Origin: JAICYJ01 sp963797565
GTDB lineage: Bacteria; Actinomycetota; Thermoleophilia; Gaiellales; JAICJC01
Reading direction: 5' to 3'
Assembly: GCA_963797565.1 (NCBI GenBank)
Contig: CAWCPM010000014.1
Span: 78,899-142,898, forward strand
Length of the DNA stretch: 64,000 nucleotides
In this document: positions 1-8,540 of the stretch, piece by piece
Layout: the number at the start of each line of letters is the position of its first letter
How positions within the stretch are numbered: the stretch's first letter is position 1
The notes under the pieces: model-generated
Database searches by the model: none
Told to the model about the DNA's origin: nothing
The model's input: the letters and a program-made list of their open reading frames with translations, nothing else
Made by a program: the position numbers and the translations under genes

Positions 1-864
1 AACGCCCTGCTCGGCCACCGCGACCACCTGCGCCGAGGCACCGCTGAGCCCGGCGAGACGCTCGGCGGCGTCCTGCTCCGACCCCGGCAGGCACCACACG
101 AGCACGCTCGGGCCGGCGCCTGACAGGGTCGCTCCCAGCACGGCGTGGTCGCCGGCGACCCGCTCACGCACCGCGGACAGCAGCGGCGCCAGCGGAGCCC
201 GGTAGGGCTCGTGCAGCCGGTCGTCGAGCGCGTCGCGGAGCAGATCGGCATCCCCAGACCCCAGCGCCGCCACCAGCAGGGCCGCGCGCGCGACGGTGTG
301 CACTGCGTCGGCGCGCGGAACCTGGTCGGGCAGCACCGCCCGCGCCTGGGCGGTCGACAGGCGCCGGTCCGGTACCACCGTCACGAACCCGGCCTCCGGG
401 ACGCCGAAGCCGATCGCGGACACCCCGGCGGCGCCGGTCCAGGCCAGGGTGAGACCGCCGTTCAGCGCTGCCGCGACGTTGTCGGGGTGCCCCTCGAGCT
501 CGGTCGCCAGCCCCAGCAGGTCGCGCGGCGGCCGGTCGTGCCAGGCATCGGCGGCCACCAGGCCGGCCACGATCGTGGCAGCGCTCGAGCCCAGGCCGCG
601 CGCGAACGGCACCGCGTTGTGCATGTCGAAGGACAGCCCGGCCGGGTCGCCGCCGGCGGCGGCGAACGCGCGCAGGAACAGGTTGTCCGGGCCTGCCGGA
701 GCCTCCCCGGCCCCCTCCCCGGCGACCGTCACCTGGATCGCGGTTCCCGTGGCCGCGCTGATCTCGACCCGGTTTCGGATGTCCAGCGCGAGCGCCAGGC
801 AGTCAAACCCCGGGCCCAGATTGGCGGACGAGGCCGGCGCGCTCACGACCAGCGCGTCAGACAA
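1..864 (-). CDS. thrB: Homoserine kinase, 3'-truncated by window edge
   Basis: GHMP-family kinase that phosphorylates homoserine in the threonine branch. The N-terminal SSANLGPGFD motif (about residues 12-21) and the glycine-rich ATP loop RGLGSSAA (about residues 85-95) are both clear. The frame is open to base 1, so 288 residues are visible and probably only the last 10-20 are missing. I chose TTG at 864 because GAGGAG lies about 9 bases upstream and the start overlaps the thrC stop by 8 bases; GTG at 846 is the alternative but would cut close to the conserved motif. It is co-transcribed with thrC, giving consecutive last steps of threonine synthesis. Confidence 0.95.
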   Translation of the reverse strand, partial: MSDALVVSAPASSANLGPGFDCLALALDIRNRVEISAATGTAIQVTVAGEGAGEAPAGPDNLFLRAFAAAGGDPAGLSFDMHNAVPFARGLGSSAATIVAGLVAADAWHDRPPRDLLGLATELEGHPDNVAAALNGGLTLAWTGAAGVSAIGFGVPEAGFVTVVPDRRLSTAQARAVLPDQVPRADAVHTVARAALLVAALGSGDADLLRDALDDRLHEPYRAPLAPLLSAVRERVAGDHAVLGATLSGAGPSVLVWCLPGSEQDAAERLAGLSGASAQVVAVAEQGV

Positions 865-1903
865 GCGCCGGCTCCTCGGCGAACGCCAGCTCTTCGAGCC
901 GCTCGACCGCCGGCGGACAGCGCATGATCTCGGCACCCTCCTGCCCGGCCGTGTCGGGATCCTTCAGCCCGTGGCCGGTGAGCACGCAGACCACGCGCGC
1001 GCCCGGCTCCACCAGCCCATCGCGAGCCGCCTCCAGCAACGCCGCCACCGATGCCGCCGAGGCCGGCTCGCAGAACACGCCCTCCTCCTGCGCCAGCAGC
1101 CGGTAGGCGGCCAGGATGCCCTCGTCGGGGATGGCGCGGATGCCGCCGCGCGACTGCTCGACCGCCTCCAGTGCCTGATCCAGCCGGGCCGGGTTCCCGA
1201 TCCGGATCGCGGTCGCGACCGTGGTCGGGTTGGGCACCGGCGCGCGGGTCACCAGCGGCGCCGCGCCGGCCGCCTGGCCCGCGAGCATCCGGGGTGCCAC
1301 CCCGGACTCACCGAATCCCTTCCAGTAGGCGGTGATGTTTCCGCCGTTTCCGACCGGCAGGGCCAGCCAGTCGGGCGCGCCGCCCAGCTGCTCGATCACC
1401 TCGAAGGCGGCGGTCTTCTGACCCTCCAGCCGGTGGGGGTTGATCGAGTTGAGCAGCGCCATCGGGCGGCGCTCAACCAGCTCTCGCACCAGGCGCAGGG
1501 CATCGTCGAAGCTGCCCTGCACGGCGATCACGCGGGCCCCGCAGATCTGGGCCTGAGCCAGCTTTCCGCGGGCGATGGCACCCTCCGGAAGCACGACAGC
1601 GAGCCTGATCCCGGCCCGGCCGCAGTAGGCGGCGGCCGAGGCGGACGTGTTGCCGGTCGAGGCGCAGACGGCGTGGGTCGCTCCCTCCTCGAGCGCCTTC
1701 GAAACGGCCACGGTCATGCCCCTGTCCTTGAACGAGCCGGTCGGATTCAGTCCCTCGTACTTGAGGTGCACATCCAGGCCGGTCAGCGCCGACAGCCGCG
1801 GCGCGGGCACCAGCGGCGTCGAGCCCTCCCCCAGCGAGACGATCGGCGTCGCATCGGTGACCGGAAGCCGGTCGCGGTATCGCTCGATCAGACCGGCGGG
1901 CAC
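857..1903 (-). CDS. thrC: Threonine synthase
   Basis: PLP-dependent enzyme converting O-phosphohomoserine to threonine. The 348-residue protein has the PLP lysine in TGSFKDRGM (K59), the STGNTSASAA segment (about 82-91) and the phosphate-binding glycine loop PVGNGGNI (about 183-190). The length matches the short bacterial form. GTG start at 1903; the end overlaps thrB. The preceding TrkA gene ends 10 bases upstream on the same strand, so the two regulator genes and thrC-thrB probably form one transcript. The homoserine dehydrogenase gene lies divergently just beyond. Confidence 0.97.
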   Translation of the reverse strand: MPAGLIERYRDRLPVTDATPIVSLGEGSTPLVPAPRLSALTGLDVHLKYEGLNPTGSFKDRGMTVAVSKALEEGATHAVCASTGNTSASAAAYCGRAGIRLAVVLPEGAIARGKLAQAQICGARVIAVQGSFDDALRLVRELVERRPMALLNSINPHRLEGQKTAAFEVIEQLGGAPDWLALPVGNGGNITAYWKGFGESGVAPRMLAGQAAGAAPLVTRAPVPNPTTVATAIRIGNPARLDQALEAVEQSRGGIRAIPDEGILAAYRLLAQEEGVFCEPASAASVAALLEAARDGLVEPGARVVCVLTGHGLKDPDTAGQEGAEIMRCPPAVERLEELAFAEEPALV

Positions 1904-1913
1904 AGACGACTCT

Positions 1914-2573
1914 TCAGGCTGGCATCAGCTGTTGCTTGAGCTCGTCCTCGACGTCGGGCTCGAGGATCGCCATCACCAGGTCGCCCGGCGCCAGCTGCGT
2001 CTCGCCGATGGCGATCTCGGCGCGGCCGTCGCGGGTGACCGAGATCAGGCGCGAGCGGTTCGGCAGGTTCAGCTCGCGCACGTACTTGCCGGCCGCCGGC
2101 GATCCCGAGCCGATCGCGAACTCGACGATCTCGAGGTTCTCGCGCTTCAGGTCGATCAGGGTGACCAGCTCGTGCTGCGGCAGCTGGTGCTCGATCAGGG
2201 CCAGGATCGTGGCCGTGGCCGAGACGGTCAGCGTGATCCCGACCATGTCGAAGTGCGGCTGGTTGCGCGGGTCGTTGACGCGGGCGATCACCTTCGGCAC
2301 GCCGTACTTCTCCTTGGCCACCTGGCAGACGATGATGTTGTCCTCGTCGTCGCCGGTGACCGCCACCACCAGATCGGCCCGCTCCACCCCGGCCCGCTCC
2401 AGCACGAACAGCTCGGTGGCGTCGCCCGGCCGCACCACGTGCTCGAACTTCTCCTCGAGCAGCGCGTAGCGGTCGCGGTCGCCCTCGACCAGCGTCACCT
2501 CATGCCCCATCTTCATCAGCGTGGAGGTGAGGTTGCTGCCCACCTTCCCGCCGCCCACGATCAGGATGTACAT
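1914..2573 (-). CDS. TrkA-family K+ uptake regulator (TrkA-N plus TrkA-C)
   Basis: Cytoplasmic regulatory subunit of a Trk/Ktr-type potassium system. The N-terminal Rossmann domain has the dinucleotide loop GGGKVG (about residues 7-12) followed by acidic VEGDRDR. A TrkA-C (RCK_C) domain fills the last 80 residues. I placed the start at ATG 2573 because family members begin MYI(L/I)IVG; an in-frame GTG at 2591 would overlap the upstream gene by 14 bases. It sits directly after a second, shorter TrkA protein, and such pairs usually act together. No membrane Trk/Ktr pore subunit is visible in the window. Confidence 0.9.
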   Translation of the reverse strand: MYILIVGGGKVGSNLTSTLMKMGHEVTLVEGDRDRYALLEEKFEHVVRPGDATELFVLERAGVERADLVVAVTGDDEDNIIVCQVAKEKYGVPKVIARVNDPRNQPHFDMVGITLTVSATATILALIEHQLPQHELVTLIDLKRENLEIVEFAIGSGSPAAGKYVRELNLPNRSRLISVTRDGRAEIAIGETQLAPGDLVMAILEPDVEDELKQQLMPA

Positions 2574-2577
2574 ACGG

Positions 2578-3006
2578 TTAGCTACCGTCACCGGGCATCC
2601 GTCCGGGCGTCGCGCAGATGGCCTCGGTCATGATGTCGATCGAGCGCGACGTCGGGCACACCGTCTGCAGCCCCAGCGTGTCGTAGAACGCGGCACGGGC
2701 GGGATCGAGCACGCGCGTGACCACGCACGGGCAGTCGAACCGCTTGCGCGCGATCTGCGCGATCACGATGTTGGTGTTGTCGCCGTCGGTGCAGACCACA
2801 CAGGCGTCGGCGGTGCCGATGCCGCCTTCGACCAGCACCTCGGTGTCGAGACCGTGACCGTGCACGAAGCGGCCGGGCCACGACTCGGGCAGCCGCTGAA
2901 GCGCCTCGGGGTCCTCGTCGATCACGGACACGTCGTGCCCGTCGTCGGACATGTTCCTGGCAATCGACGAGCCGACCCGCCCGCAGCCAACGATCAGAAG
3001 CTTCAT
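2578..3006 (-). CDS. TrkA-N domain protein, single domain
   Basis: A 142-residue NAD-binding regulator with an N-terminal Rossmann fold: loop GCGRVG (about residues 7-12) and the acidic VIDED after the second strand. It lacks the C-terminal RCK_C domain present in its neighbour, so it is about half a standard TrkA. It is the first gene of the unit that runs into the second TrkA gene, thrC and thrB. A TACGCT -10 box six bases before the ATG suggests a leaderless mRNA. The family is secure; which transporter it controls is unknown. Confidence 0.88.
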   Translation of the reverse strand: MKLLIVGCGRVGSSIARNMSDDGHDVSVIDEDPEALQRLPESWPGRFVHGHGLDTEVLVEGGIGTADACVVCTDGDNTNIVIAQIARKRFDCPCVVTRVLDPARAAFYDTLGLQTVCPTSRSIDIMTEAICATPGRMPGDGS

Positions 3007-3012
3007 GGGATT

Positions 3013-3018
3013 AGCGTA
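3013..3018 (-). promoter_or_regulatory. -10 box of the trkA-trkA-thrC-thrB unit
   Basis: TACGCT on the minus strand lies exactly 6 bases before the ATG at 3006, matching the leaderless-promoter geometry seen repeatedly in this window. No ribosome binding site is present. Confidence 0.6.
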
Positions 3019-3088
3019 CTAGATGATCGGCTCCACGGGGCGGGTGCGACCGCTTGGCTGCGCTGGTTTTGGGTATCGTGCCGCGGTC

Positions 3089-4384
3089 GTGACCGGCACC
3101 TCACCCATCAGGATCGGATTGCTCGGATACGGCACCGTCGGCTCCGCCGTGCATCGGCTGCTGCGGGAGAGCGCCGAGTCGATCGAGCGCGTCACCGGCC
3201 AGCCGGTCGAGGTGGCCGCGGCGCTGGTGCGTGACCCCGCCCGCCACCCCGACGCGCCGGACGGCGTGCTGACGACCGACTTCGCACGGCTCCGCGACGA
3301 TCCCACCATCACCGTGGTGGCCGAGGTGATGGGCGGCATCGAGCCCGCGCGTGAGCACGTGCTGGCGCTGCTCGCAGCCGGCAAGTCGGTGGTGTCGGCC
3401 AACAAGCAGCTGCTGTCCCAGCACGGCGACGAGCTGTTCGGCGCCGCCGAGCGAAACGGCGTGCAGCTGCGGTTCGAGGCCAGCGTCTGCGCCGCGATAC
3501 CGGTGGTGAAGGTGCTGCGCGAGTCGATGATCGTGACCAACGTGCACCGGATCGACGGAATCGTGAACGGCACCACCAACTTCATCCTGACACGCATGAT
3601 CCAGAGCGGCGCCCCCTACGCCGACGCGCTGGCAGAAGCACAGGCGCTGGGCTACGCGGAGGCGGATCCCACCGAGGACGTGACCGGCGCCGACGCCGCC
3701 GCCAAGATCGCGATCCTGGCGTCGATCGCGTTCCACACGCGGATGCGGCTGGAGGAGGTCGATCACGTCGGCATCAACCTGCTCGACCTGGCCGACGTGG
3801 AGCACGCGGCCGAGCTCGGGTACGCGGTCAAGCTGATCGCATCGGCATGGCGGTCGGGTGGCCAGGTGGCGGCGCGGGTGCATCCCTGCCTGCTGGCGGC
3901 GAACCACCCGCTTGCGGCCGTGGACGGCGCCTTCAACGCGGTGATGCTGCAGGGCAGCTCGATCCGCGAGGTGATCCTGGAGGGGCCCGGTGCCGGCGGC
4001 GACGAGACGGCCACGGCCGTGATCGGCGACGTGGTCGCGGTGATCGGCACCCAGGGCACCGGCTTCCTACAGCACGACGTGCACTACCGGGACGTCGGCC
4101 GGTTCCCGGCCGGCCGTCTGCAGAGCCCCTGCTACCTGCGCTTCACCGTCGATGACACGCCCGGTGTGCTGGCGCAGGTCGCCCAGCAGCTGGCCGACCA
4201 CAACGTGTCGGTGGCGCAGGTCGTCCAGCACCCGGGCGAGGCAGGCGTGCACATCGTGATCCTCACTCACCGCGCCGCCGAGGGCGACGTGCGCGCCGCC
4301 GCCGACGGCGTGGCGGCGAAGGACTTCAGCCGCACCGCGCCGGTGCTGCTGCCGGTGCTCGAGCGCCACGCCGAGGCGACCTGA
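3089..4384 (+). CDS. hom: Homoserine dehydrogenase
   Basis: NAD(P)-dependent reduction of aspartate semialdehyde to homoserine, supplying ThrB and ThrC encoded divergently. The protein has about 431 residues: a Rossmann loop GLLGYGTVGSAV (about 10-21), the catalytic/dimer domain with EADPTEDVTGADAAAK, and a C-terminal ACT domain (about 350-425) typical of threonine feedback control. The frame is open further upstream, but GTG at 3089 starts just before the first Rossmann strand; a TATCGT -10 box lies 9 bases before it. The gene converges with the permease gene, leaving only three bases between the stops. Confidence 0.95.
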   Translation: MTGTSPIRIGLLGYGTVGSAVHRLLRESAESIERVTGQPVEVAAALVRDPARHPDAPDGVLTTDFARLRDDPTITVVAEVMGGIEPAREHVLALLAAGKSVVSANKQLLSQHGDELFGAAERNGVQLRFEASVCAAIPVVKVLRESMIVTNVHRIDGIVNGTTNFILTRMIQSGAPYADALAEAQALGYAEADPTEDVTGADAAAKIAILASIAFHTRMRLEEVDHVGINLLDLADVEHAAELGYAVKLIASAWRSGGQVAARVHPCLLAANHPLAAVDGAFNAVMLQGSSIREVILEGPGAGGDETATAVIGDVVAVIGTQGTGFLQHDVHYRDVGRFPAGRLQSPCYLRFTVDDTPGVLAQVAQQLADHNVSVAQVVQHPGEAGVHIVILTHRAAEGDVRAAADGVAAKDFSRTAPVLLPVLERHAEAT

Positions 4385-4387
4385 CCG

Positions 4388-6337
4388 CTACTGCGGCACG
4401 GGCGCCGCGTGTGCCGCCTCGACCGCTTCCTCCGACGGGAAGTGCGTGACGATCACGCGGCAGGGCGCCTTGCGCAGGACGAAGTCGACGGTGCGGCCGA
4501 AGAACGCCTCCTGGCGGTTGACCGCCAGCCGCCGCTTCTCCGGCGATCCGATCACGATCAGCGTGGCGCCCTGGTCGATGACCGCGTCGACGATCGCCCG
4601 GCCCGGGTTGCGCGTGCGCACCACCACTCCCCGGAACTCGATGCCGTAGTCCGACGCCAGCGACCGCGCCATCTCCTGCACCTCGGCCACCTGCCGGTCG
4701 CGCTCGGGCAGCTCGGTGTCCAGGGGATCCTGCACCGGCACGAAGATCGCGCTGACCGCGACCACCGGCGCGCCGGTCTCGGTCGCCAGCCGGCAGGCGG
4801 TCGCTGTCACCTCCTCGGCCAGCTCGCCCGGCTCCTCCAGCGGCACCACGATCGGCCCGCTGGGCAGCTCGACCGCCTCCTCGGGCGGCGGTGCGCCCGG
4901 CTCATAGCGCTCCATCAGCGGGATGCCCGCGCGCACGCGCACCATCGTGTAGACGCCCAGACCGGCGATCATCCACAGCACCCCGACGTCGCGGGCGCCG
5001 GGATGGGTGCCCAGCGCGATCACCCAGGCGGCGAACGCGGTGACCGCGCCGGCCACCGCCGTCACCGGGATCAGCCGGCCCCGGATCCAGACGTTGCCGC
5101 GCATCATGAACGGCCGCGGCATGTCCGGCTCGGTGATCCGCAGCCACACGATGGAGGCATTCGCGAGCCCGAAGGCGATCAGGATGCCGAAGCTGTAGAT
5201 CGAGGCCAGCGACAGGATCTCCTCACCCTGGAACAGCGCCGCCACGATCACGGACGCCGAGGCCAGCAACCCCACCCCGAGCAGCGCGAAGGTCGGCTGC
5301 AGCGACCGCCGATTCCGCTTCCCGAATCGGCCCGGCAGCTCCAGCCGCTCGCCCATCGCCACCGACAGCCGCCCCGCGCCCGAGAAGCTGGTGGTGATCG
5401 CCAGCAAAAGGATCAGCGAGGCCGTCACGCCCACGATGAACCGCGCCGCGGTGGCCGCGTTAGGCCCGTACTCGTTGCCGACAGCCGTTGCCAGCCCCAG
5501 CATCGGCGCGTCCAGCCAGCGTGTGGTCAGCTCGCTCGCGTAGCCGGTCGGCGCCGACGGGTCACGATGCGAGGGAAAGGCCGAGATGGCCGCCGTGGCC
5601 ACCGCGGCATAGACCAGGATCACCGTGAACACCGACGAGCGAATGCTGTCGGGCACCGACTTCTCGGGCCGCTTGACCAGGCCCACCAGCCCGGTCACCT
5701 TCTCCAGGCCGGTGAACCCGATCATGGCGATCGGCAGGGCGAACGCCAGCGAGTTCCAGGTCGGCTTCGTGCCCAGGTCGATGTTGTTGGTGAGCGCCGT
5801 CCAATCGAACAGCAGCAGCAATCCCATCAGCGCCAGCCCGGCCTGCACCACCAGGTCGAGCACGGCAAGCACCACGCTGGCCATGTACACGTTCGTGCGG
5901 CGGGCGATGCGCGCGGCCGTGATCACGAGGATCAGCGCGACCGCCAGCACCTCGCTCTGGTCGGCCGAGAGCGTGTCCTGCCCGATCGCTCCCAGCACGT
6001 AATGGGGCAGGAACAGTGCCGCCAGCGAGATCGAGATCACGTAGTCGAGCACCGTCGCCCAGCCGGCGATGAACCCCACCAGGTCGTTGAACGCGCGCCG
6101 GGCGAACGTGGAGGCGCCGCCCGGCTCCGGGATCGTGGCGGCGCCCTCTGCGTACGCGGCGGCTGTCAGCGCGAAGATCACGCCGGCCGCCAGGAACACC
6201 GCCGGCGTCAGCGACAGGGCGTAGACCGCGGTGATGCCGAGCGCGTAGTAGAGCGAGCTGCCGATCTCGCCGTACGCCATCGCGTAGAGCGCCGGCGCGC
6301 CCAGGAACCTGCCGAGAACGGGGATCTTGCGTGCCAC
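4388..6337 (-). CDS. APC-family amino acid permease fused to C-terminal UspA domain
   Basis: A 649-residue inner-membrane protein. About residues 1-460 form an APC-superfamily transporter of about 12 hydrophobic segments, with the N-terminal YGEIGSSLYYALG and EPGGASTFARRAF signatures. About residues 490-640 form a soluble UspA-like nucleotide-binding domain ending with IVIGSPEKRR and RVIVTHFPS. The fusion suggests transport gated by nucleotide or stress signals, but the substrate cannot be read. A homologous fusion lies just upstream on the same strand. The GTG start at 6337 has TAATCT 8 bases upstream. Confidence 0.88.
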   Translation of the reverse strand: MARKIPVLGRFLGAPALYAMAYGEIGSSLYYALGITAVYALSLTPAVFLAAGVIFALTAAAYAEGAATIPEPGGASTFARRAFNDLVGFIAGWATVLDYVISISLAALFLPHYVLGAIGQDTLSADQSEVLAVALILVITAARIARRTNVYMASVVLAVLDLVVQAGLALMGLLLLFDWTALTNNIDLGTKPTWNSLAFALPIAMIGFTGLEKVTGLVGLVKRPEKSVPDSIRSSVFTVILVYAAVATAAISAFPSHRDPSAPTGYASELTTRWLDAPMLGLATAVGNEYGPNAATAARFIVGVTASLILLLAITTSFSGAGRLSVAMGERLELPGRFGKRNRRSLQPTFALLGVGLLASASVIVAALFQGEEILSLASIYSFGILIAFGLANASIVWLRITEPDMPRPFMMRGNVWIRGRLIPVTAVAGAVTAFAAWVIALGTHPGARDVGVLWMIAGLGVYTMVRVRAGIPLMERYEPGAPPPEEAVELPSGPIVVPLEEPGELAEEVTATACRLATETGAPVVAVSAIFVPVQDPLDTELPERDRQVAEVQEMARSLASDYGIEFRGVVVRTRNPGRAIVDAVIDQGATLIVIGSPEKRRLAVNRQEAFFGRTVDFVLRKAPCRVIVTHFPSEEAVEAAHAAPVPQ

Positions 6338-6360
6338 TGCGGCTCAGATTAGATGACCGG

Positions 6361-6519
6361 TCAGCCGCGCGTCGCCCGCAGACGCAGGATGCCCAACAGC
6401 AGGAACACCGCGGCCTCCAGGTAGCCCACCTGGCCGCCGCCGTGCACCGTGGTGACGACGGCCAGCGCCACCCCCAGCGCTATGAAGGTGACCGCCAGCA
6501 CCTGGTTCACACGCAGCAT
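6361..6519 (-). CDS. Small membrane protein (52 aa), translationally coupled to permease
   Basis: A 52-residue protein with two predicted hydrophobic segments (about 6-24 and 33-46) around a short GGGQ turn, ending in basic RLRATRG. Its ATG overlaps the stop codon of the upstream permease-UspA gene as ATGA, the tight coupling used for functionally linked proteins. I do not recognise the family. It may be a permease accessory subunit, but this rests only on position and size. Confidence 0.6.
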   Translation of the reverse strand: MLRVNQVLAVTFIALGVALAVVTTVHGGGQVGYLEAAVFLLLGILRLRATRG

Positions 6520-8465
6520 CAGGTGGGCGCCGGCTCCGCGCCCACCATCACCCGGCAGTGCGCATTTCGCAGCACGTAGTCGACGCGCGGCCCGAACACG
6601 CGCTGGCCGGCCTTGTGCCGGTCGCGCGCGCCCAGCACGATGATCTCGCTGCGCCGGCGCTCGGCCTCCTCGACGATCGCCTGACCGATGTTGCGGGTGC
6701 GCACGATGCGGGTGATCACATCCACGCCGTACTCGCGGGCAAGCGCCGCGGCCTGCCGTAGCTGGTACTCCGCGTCGGCCACCTCTTCGTCCAGCGGCGC
6801 CGACATCGTGACGTTGAGCGGCACCTCGATCGGGTACATCACCACCAGCGTGGCGTTCGATTCGGCCGCCAGCCGCAGCGCGGTCGCCGTCATCACGTCG
6901 TCGACCCGCGCCGAGCTGATCGGCATCAGGATCGAGCGGTACTCCACCTCCAGCGCCGGCCCCGTCAGCGCGTGTGGCGCCAGCACCGTCTGCGTCAGCG
7001 GCAGGTGCTGCGAGCGCCGGTAGGTGTAGTAGACGACCATGCCCAGCACCAGCCAGATCAGCCCGACCGGGGCCACCCCGTCGGACACGTGCAGGAACAC
7101 CGTCACCAGCCACGAGAGGAATGTGCCGATCCCGCCCAGGATCGCGAACGTCGGCACGTCGTAGCCGCCCAGGTGGAACGAGGTGGGCCCGCGCCAGGGC
7201 AGGTCTTCGTCCGGCATCGTGTGTCTCATCCAGACGACCGATGCGTGGGCCAGCGTGAACGACAGCATCGCCCCGAACGCGTACAGGTTGCCGAGGAAGC
7301 TGACCGCTCCGTTCGGGATCATCAGCAGGATCGCGATCAGGCTGTAGAGGATGATCGCGATGTACGGCGTGTTGTACTTGGGGTGCACGCGACGGATCGC
7401 CTCCGGCAGCTGCCGGTGCTGGCCCATCGAGTAGGTGAGCCGCGACACCCCGATGATGCCGGCGTTGGTGGCGATGATCAGGATCGTCGCGGCCAGGATC
7501 GCCACGTAAAAGGCGAGGCCGCTGGTGATGGTGTCGGGCAGGCCCAGGTGATCGACCACTCCGGCCACCGGGTCGCCGGCGAAGCGGCACGCCAGGTCGG
7601 ACGTGCGATCACCGACCTGCAGCCCCTGCTGGGCGGTGCACTGGTACTTGGAGACGTTGGCGACGTCCTGGGCGGTGGCCGCATGCACGGGTAGCGCCGA
7701 GAGGGCCACCGACGGCAGGAACGCGTAGATCGCGAACACCGCGAGCACCACGTACATGATCGAGCGCGGCACGTGGCGCGGCGGGTCGATCGCCTCCTCC
7801 GCCATGTTCGAGATCGTCTCGATGCCGGTGTAGGCAACCATCGCCACCGGGACAGAGATCACGAAGTCCTTCCAGCTGGGCGAGATGCCCAGGTGGACGT
7901 TGGCCTGCAGCACGTGCGGCGAGAACACCGTGATCAGGCCGATCGTGACCAGCAGCGCCTGCGTGCCCAGGTCGGCCAGCGCCAGGAAGATGTTGAGGCC
8001 GGCCGCCTCCTTCACGCCCACGATGTTCAGCGCCACCAGCAGCAGCACCACGACCGCGCCGCCGTAGATGTCGTTGGGGTGGGTGTCCAGGTGCCCGCCC
8101 GGCCAGAACTTGGCCAGATAGTGCGGCACGAAGATCGCGGAGATCGCGATCGTGACCGTGTAGTTCAGCATCTGCGCCCAGCCGGCGAAGAACGAGACGG
8201 CCTCGTTGAAGGCGTGACGGGTGAACGACGAGGAGCCGCCGGCCTCGGGGAACCGGGCCGTGGCCTCCGCGTAGGTGACGGCCGTGAAGAAGAAGATGAT
8301 GCCCGAGATGAAGAACGAGACCGGGGTCAGGCCCAGCGCGTAGGCGGTGACCAGGCCCAGCGCGTAGTAGATCGACGAGCCGACGTTGCCGTAGGCCGTC
8401 GAGAACAGCGCCGCCGTCCCGAGGACTCGGTGCAGACCCCCGGCTTGGCGGCGCTTCACGGGCAC
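6519..8465 (-). CDS. APC-family permease with C-terminal UspA domain (second copy)
   Basis: About 648 residues. The N-terminal APC transporter has YGNVGSSIYYALG and EAGGSSSFTRHAF, matching the neighbouring fusion, plus a distinctive periplasmic loop with a cysteine pair (YQCTAQQ and LACRFAG) near residues 255-290. The C-terminal UspA domain ends with IIVLGARDRHK and CRVMVGAEP. I chose GTG 8465 because TATAAC lies exactly 6 bases upstream. The longer reading frame from ATG 8516 would start inside the hppA terminator hairpin. The pair arose by duplication but has diverged strongly. Confidence 0.87.
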   Translation of the reverse strand: MPVKRRQAGGLHRVLGTAALFSTAYGNVGSSIYYALGLVTAYALGLTPVSFFISGIIFFFTAVTYAEATARFPEAGGSSSFTRHAFNEAVSFFAGWAQMLNYTVTIAISAIFVPHYLAKFWPGGHLDTHPNDIYGGAVVVLLLVALNIVGVKEAAGLNIFLALADLGTQALLVTIGLITVFSPHVLQANVHLGISPSWKDFVISVPVAMVAYTGIETISNMAEEAIDPPRHVPRSIMYVVLAVFAIYAFLPSVALSALPVHAATAQDVANVSKYQCTAQQGLQVGDRTSDLACRFAGDPVAGVVDHLGLPDTITSGLAFYVAILAATILIIATNAGIIGVSRLTYSMGQHRQLPEAIRRVHPKYNTPYIAIILYSLIAILLMIPNGAVSFLGNLYAFGAMLSFTLAHASVVWMRHTMPDEDLPWRGPTSFHLGGYDVPTFAILGGIGTFLSWLVTVFLHVSDGVAPVGLIWLVLGMVVYYTYRRSQHLPLTQTVLAPHALTGPALEVEYRSILMPISSARVDDVMTATALRLAAESNATLVVMYPIEVPLNVTMSAPLDEEVADAEYQLRQAAALAREYGVDVITRIVRTRNIGQAIVEEAERRRSEIIVLGARDRHKAGQRVFGPRVDYVLRNAHCRVMVGAEPAPT

Positions 8466-8484
8466 CGCGCTGTTATACAGCGCG
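8466..8484. promoter_or_regulatory. Palindrome over the -10 box of the permease-UspA gene
   Basis: Eight-base arms CGCGCTGT and ACAGCGCG flank a 3-base centre. On the minus strand the centre contains the -10 hexamer TATAAC (8472-8477), and the palindrome abuts the GTG start at 8465. A dimeric repressor here would block transcription directly. An RNA hairpin is unlikely, because transcription probably begins at the GTG itself. Confidence 0.55.
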
Positions 8485-8499
8485 CGGCGGCCTGGCTTC

Positions 8500-8535
8500 A
8501 GCCTGACCGCGCACATGGGAGCGCGCGGTCAGGCT
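8500..8535 (-). terminator. Hairpin terminator after hppA
   Basis: Perfect 13-bp inverted repeat: arm AGCCTGACCGCGC at 8500-8512 and its complement at 8523-8535, with a 10-base loop. It starts 5 bases after the hppA stop. No U-tract follows, which is common in high-GC actinobacteria. Confidence 0.8.
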
Positions 8536-8540
8536 AAGGG

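Noticed and set aside
4409..6352. 647-codon plus-strand open frame opposite the first permease-UspA gene
   Set aside because: Low-complexity Arg/His/Gln/Asp sequence without domains; shadow of the permease.
8513..8516. ATG at 8516 as start of the second permease
   Set aside because: It lies in the loop of the hppA terminator hairpin and adds 17 unconserved residues; GTG 8465 has a -10 box at the standard distance.
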